64,000 bases of DNA. It comes from Synechococcus sp. CC9311 (GTDB lineage Bacteria > Cyanobacteriota > Cyanobacteriia > PCC-6307 > Cyanobiaceae). Under the pieces are notes generated by a model. The model did no database searches and was not told the origin of the DNA. It was given only the letters and a program-made list of their open reading frames with translations. Below are positions 62,015-64,000 of the stretch, piece after piece. Both the position numbers and the translations under genes were made by a program. Location of the stretch: NCBI RefSeq assembly GCF_000014585.1, contig NC_008319.1, positions 1,178,001 through 1,242,000 of the forward strand, written 5' to 3'. Positions within the stretch are counted from its first letter, which is position 1. The number at the start of each line of letters is the position of its first letter.

Positions 62015-63421
62015 CTAGCTGAGCGAGTCAAGAAACTGTTGCGCGTTGGAGTAATGCGTTTCCATCACGTCGGGTGCCATGCGATCAAGATTTCGAGTCA
62101 TCATCGCCAATCTTGGTTGTGAACGAAAAAAGTCTTCATGACGATGAATAAAACTCCAGAACAAGCCATCCCATATCCCACACCACTCTCCGGGTTTGTA
62201 GTCAGACATTTTGCGAACGTAATTTGATCCTGATAAGTAAGGTTTGCTCGTAAAGATTCCACCATCGGCAAACTGACTCATTCCATAAATATTGGGAACC
62301 ATGACCCAATCGTAAGCATCCACGAATAGTTCCATAAACCAGGTGTAGATGCGAGTGGGATGGAAACCACAAAGAAGCATTATGTTTCCGAGAAGCATCA
62401 AGCGCTCAATGTGATGACAATATCCAGTGTTGAGGGCGCGTTTAATTGCATCGTCAATAGGTGGAAGTCCTGTGGTCCCTTGGTAAAATGCATCTGGAAT
62501 AGGCCGATCATCAAAGTTCCAAAAATTGCTGTTGCGCATCGTTACTCCATGGCGCAGATACATAGCAGCCATGAATTCACGCCAACCAATGATTTGCCTC
62601 AGAAACCCTTCCAGAGAATTCAGGGGGATCTCACTCGTTTCTGCAACTGCGAGCGTTTGGTTGAGAACCTGCTGGGGAGTAAGCAGTCCGAGGTTGAGCA
62701 TCGGCGTTAAAACGCTATGCCACATCACGCGGTGCTTTGAGCTGATGGCATCTTCAAAGGTTCCGAAACCAGAAAGTCTCTGTTCCAAAAAGGTGTCAAG
62801 CCATTGTTTTGCTGATCGGTGATCAACGGGTAAATCAATCGATGGTTCTTCAGGAACATTGATTCCTTTGGGAAGTTTTTTACGGTTATCGGCGTCATAA
62901 CTCCAACGCCCACCGACAGGAGCTCCCTGATCATCGATCAAAACCCCTAAGCGCTTGCGCTGCATTTGATAGAAATTGGCCATCATTGGTTTGCGTCGGC
63001 CATTGAAATGTTCATCCATTACTTCGGTTGGTGTCAGTAACATCGGAGTGGGCAGAACATTGAGAACGCAATGGCGCCGTTCCAAGGTGTTTCTGACTCT
63101 TTTGCTTAATAAATCATCGATTGGATTCACCAAGTAAAATGTTTTATATCCAGAATCGACTAGTTGGTTGAGAAGATCTGATGTTTGCTGATTTTGCTTG
63201 GGTGTGAGTGTAAAAACGCTAAAACCTTTTAACTCAAGATGCTTTTGATAGGCAAGCATCGATTCTTGATGCAACTGGAGCTTGCGTGGGTGGATCGTGA
63301 GCGGCCATTGAGGATCACCTCCGAGGATCAAGCCGTCTGCAATCAAGGCGATGCTTCTGTTGTCACAAATTCCGGGATGGTGTTCGAAAAGCTGATGGGG
63401 AAAAACAAGCGTGATTTCCAT
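62015..63421 (-). CDS. Cryptochrome/photolyase-related protein, FeS-BCP family, lacking cluster cysteines
   Basis: 468 residues. The N-terminal alpha/beta antenna domain (LVFPHQLFEHHP) and C-terminal FAD domain (GYCHHIERLMLLGN, SGNYVRKMSDY-like, MVPNIYGMSQFADGG) are those of the prokaryotic (6-4) photolyase/CryB family. Members normally hold a [4Fe-4S] cluster with four Cys, three of them in MSDYCxxCx(n)CPF. Here that region reads MSDYKPGEWCGIWDGLFWSF, and the usual upstream ligand position in front of HHIERLM carries no cysteine. The cluster is therefore probably absent. FAD binding looks kept. Photorepair or light sensing are both possible. Confidence 0.85.
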   Translation of the reverse strand: MEITLVFPHQLFEHHPGICDNRSIALIADGLILGGDPQWPLTIHPRKLQLHQESMLAYQKHLELKGFSVFTLTPKQNQQTSDLLNQLVDSGYKTFYLVNPIDDLLSKRVRNTLERRHCVLNVLPTPMLLTPTEVMDEHFNGRRKPMMANFYQMQRKRLGVLIDDQGAPVGGRWSYDADNRKKLPKGINVPEEPSIDLPVDHRSAKQWLDTFLEQRLSGFGTFEDAISSKHRVMWHSVLTPMLNLGLLTPQQVLNQTLAVAETSEIPLNSLEGFLRQIIGWREFMAAMYLRHGVTMRNSNFWNFDDRPIPDAFYQGTTGLPPIDDAIKRALNTGYCHHIERLMLLGNIMLLCGFHPTRIYTWFMELFVDAYDWVMVPNIYGMSQFADGGIFTSKPYLSGSNYVRKMSDYKPGEWCGIWDGLFWSFIHRHEDFFRSQPRLAMMTRNLDRMAPDVMETHYSNAQQFLDSLS

Positions 63422-63427
63422 AACGTC

Positions 63428-63742
63428 TTATCCGGCTTCTCCCGCTAGTCGGCAGGCACGCCGTCCGAGCGCTGTGGCTGGGATGCGATCCACCAGTCCG
63501 CCTCGTGGGCTGAGCTGCTGGTTTCGGCAGTCCATCACGACACGCTCCCGATGCCCTTGTTGATCTTCCAGGCGCATGCGCAGTTGCCAGTGATTTTTAG
63601 CGCTGCGGGTGATCTCATCGGCGCACACCACACCCGTGCACAGGCCCGGTGCCGCCAAGGCACGATCAGGACTGATCAGAGAGATGGCGACTGCGATCAA
63701 AACAGTGAAGATCAGTTTTGTGGCTTGAAAGCAGCGTTTCAT
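63428..63742 (-). CDS. Secreted hypothetical protein
   Basis: 104 residues from ATG 63742, whose ATGA overlaps the uvrC stop. Signal peptide: basic start, hydrophobic LIFTVLIAVAISLIS, cleavage near DRALA-APG. The mature part is about 75 residues with four cysteines (LCTGVVCADE, MDCRNQ, RRACRL). These could form two disulfides in the periplasm. No family recognised. Confidence 0.65.
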   Translation of the reverse strand: MKRCFQATKLIFTVLIAVAISLISPDRALAAPGLCTGVVCADEITRSAKNHWQLRMRLEDQQGHRERVVMDCRNQQLSPRGGLVDRIPATALGRRACRLAGEAG

Positions 63743-64000
63743 GCCATGTCCTCACCTGCCATCGCCATATTGTCCTCATCCATTTCCTGTGGATGAAAAT
63801 AGGCACGGATCTGCTTCGCCAGCGAGAGACCAACTCCGGGGGCTTGATGCAGTTGGTCCACGCTGGCCAGCTGAATGGCGTCAATCGATTGAAAGTGGGC
63901 CAATAGATCACGCACGCGTTTAGGCCCTAACCCTGGAATGTCAGATAGCCGAGAGCGCTTCATCCGCTGGCCTCGCTGCTGTCGATGGAAGGTCACTGCG
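63739..64000 (-). CDS. uvrC: Excinuclease ABC subunit C, C-terminal end (runs off right edge)
   Basis: The frame enters from base 64000 as ...AVTFHRQQRGQRMKRSRLSDIPGLGPKRV and ends with a double helix-hairpin-helix (IPGLGPKRVRDLLAHF and APGVGLSLAKQIRAYF). This is the C-terminus of UvrC with the end of its RNase H-like nuclease domain (FHRQQR). UvrC makes the two incisions in nucleotide excision repair. The internal GTG at 63996 is not the true start; most of the gene lies outside. Confidence 0.92.
   Translation of the reverse strand, partial: AVTFHRQQRGQRMKRSRLSDIPGLGPKRVRDLLAHFQSIDAIQLASVDQLHQAPGVGLSLAKQIRAYFHPQEMDEDNMAMAGEDMA

Noticed and set aside
1-64000. CRISPR array, insertion sequence, prophage or integrase
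   Set aside because: No regularly spaced repeats, transposase or integrase motifs, or att-type duplications were seen in any frame. The genes are ordinary chromosomal ones.

Overview
The window looks like part of a chromosome from a unicellular cyanobacterium, most likely a marine Synechococcus-type picocyanobacterium. The evidence is the gene content: the allophycocyanin alpha-B gene apcD (phycobilisomes), the oxygen-dependent chlorophyll cyclase acsF, hemJ, psb30 (ycf12), a psb32-like gene, a ycf20-like gene, a CCB2/CCB4-family cytochrome b6 factor, pxcA, zam, plant-type glycerate kinase, cobN and metH. Genes are densely packed on both strands with many 4-base start/stop overlaps. I saw no rRNA, insertion sequence, prophage, integron or CRISPR array. 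One tRNA (elongator Met) is present. The species assignment is inference from gene content, not from a database match.

Layout. 1-3.7 kb: a hypothetical gene running off the left edge, a TerC-family membrane protein, three small conserved unknowns and a DEAD-box RNA helicase. 3.7-14 kb, nearly all minus strand: fmt, a PmbA/TldD protease pair, acsF, a DUF2996 protein, a membrane protein, ubiX, zam (an RNase II/R-fold protein without its catalytic residues), two half-size UPF0016 (manganese exchanger family) genes and a YkgJ-type cysteine-cluster protein. 14-24.5 kb: psb30, a ClC chloride channel, recJ, a HAD hydrolase, ycf20-like, glycerate kinase, rpmF, an FtsH protease and a large UPF0182 membrane protein. 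24.5-36.5 kb: 2-Cys peroxiredoxin, tRNA-Met, an M23/LysM peptidase, trmL, cobU, pxcA, psb32-like, TerB-like, CCB factor, lptC, metG, a TerB-like/PF06967 fusion and an FAD oxidoreductase. 36.5-43.5 kb: an RNase II with intact catalytic motifs, rpsR, rpmG, pheT, rlmD, apcD. 43.5-51.4 kb: a 740-base gap rich in GAGTC/GAGAC motifs, a ribbon-helix-helix/J-domain fusion, a DUF3370 secreted protein, a group 3 sigma factor, Ap4A phosphorylase, a SpoIID-like protein, an SDR and DUF2237. 51.4-64 kb: DUF4090, metH, ilvE, cobN, an unknown, a PHP phosphoesterase, hemJ, an FeS-BCP-type photolyase relative, a secreted unknown and the 3' end of uvrC.

How the genes fit together. Most are housekeeping or photosynthesis-support genes rather than one pathway. 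Linked themes are tetrapyrroles and cobalamin (acsF, hemJ, cobN, cobU and the B12-dependent metH), photosystem assembly and repair (psb30, psb32-like, ftsH, CCB factor, and UPF0016 exchangers that may supply manganese), translation (fmt, metG, pheT, rpsR, rpmG, rpmF, trmL, rlmD) and DNA repair (recJ, uvrC, the photolyase relative). I found no island-like new system. The most unusual items are single proteins: the catalytically degenerate RNase-fold Zam next to an intact paralogue elsewhere in the window, a photolyase relative that has lost the expected Fe-S cysteines, an FtsH with only one visible transmembrane helix, and a DNA-binding J-domain fusion.
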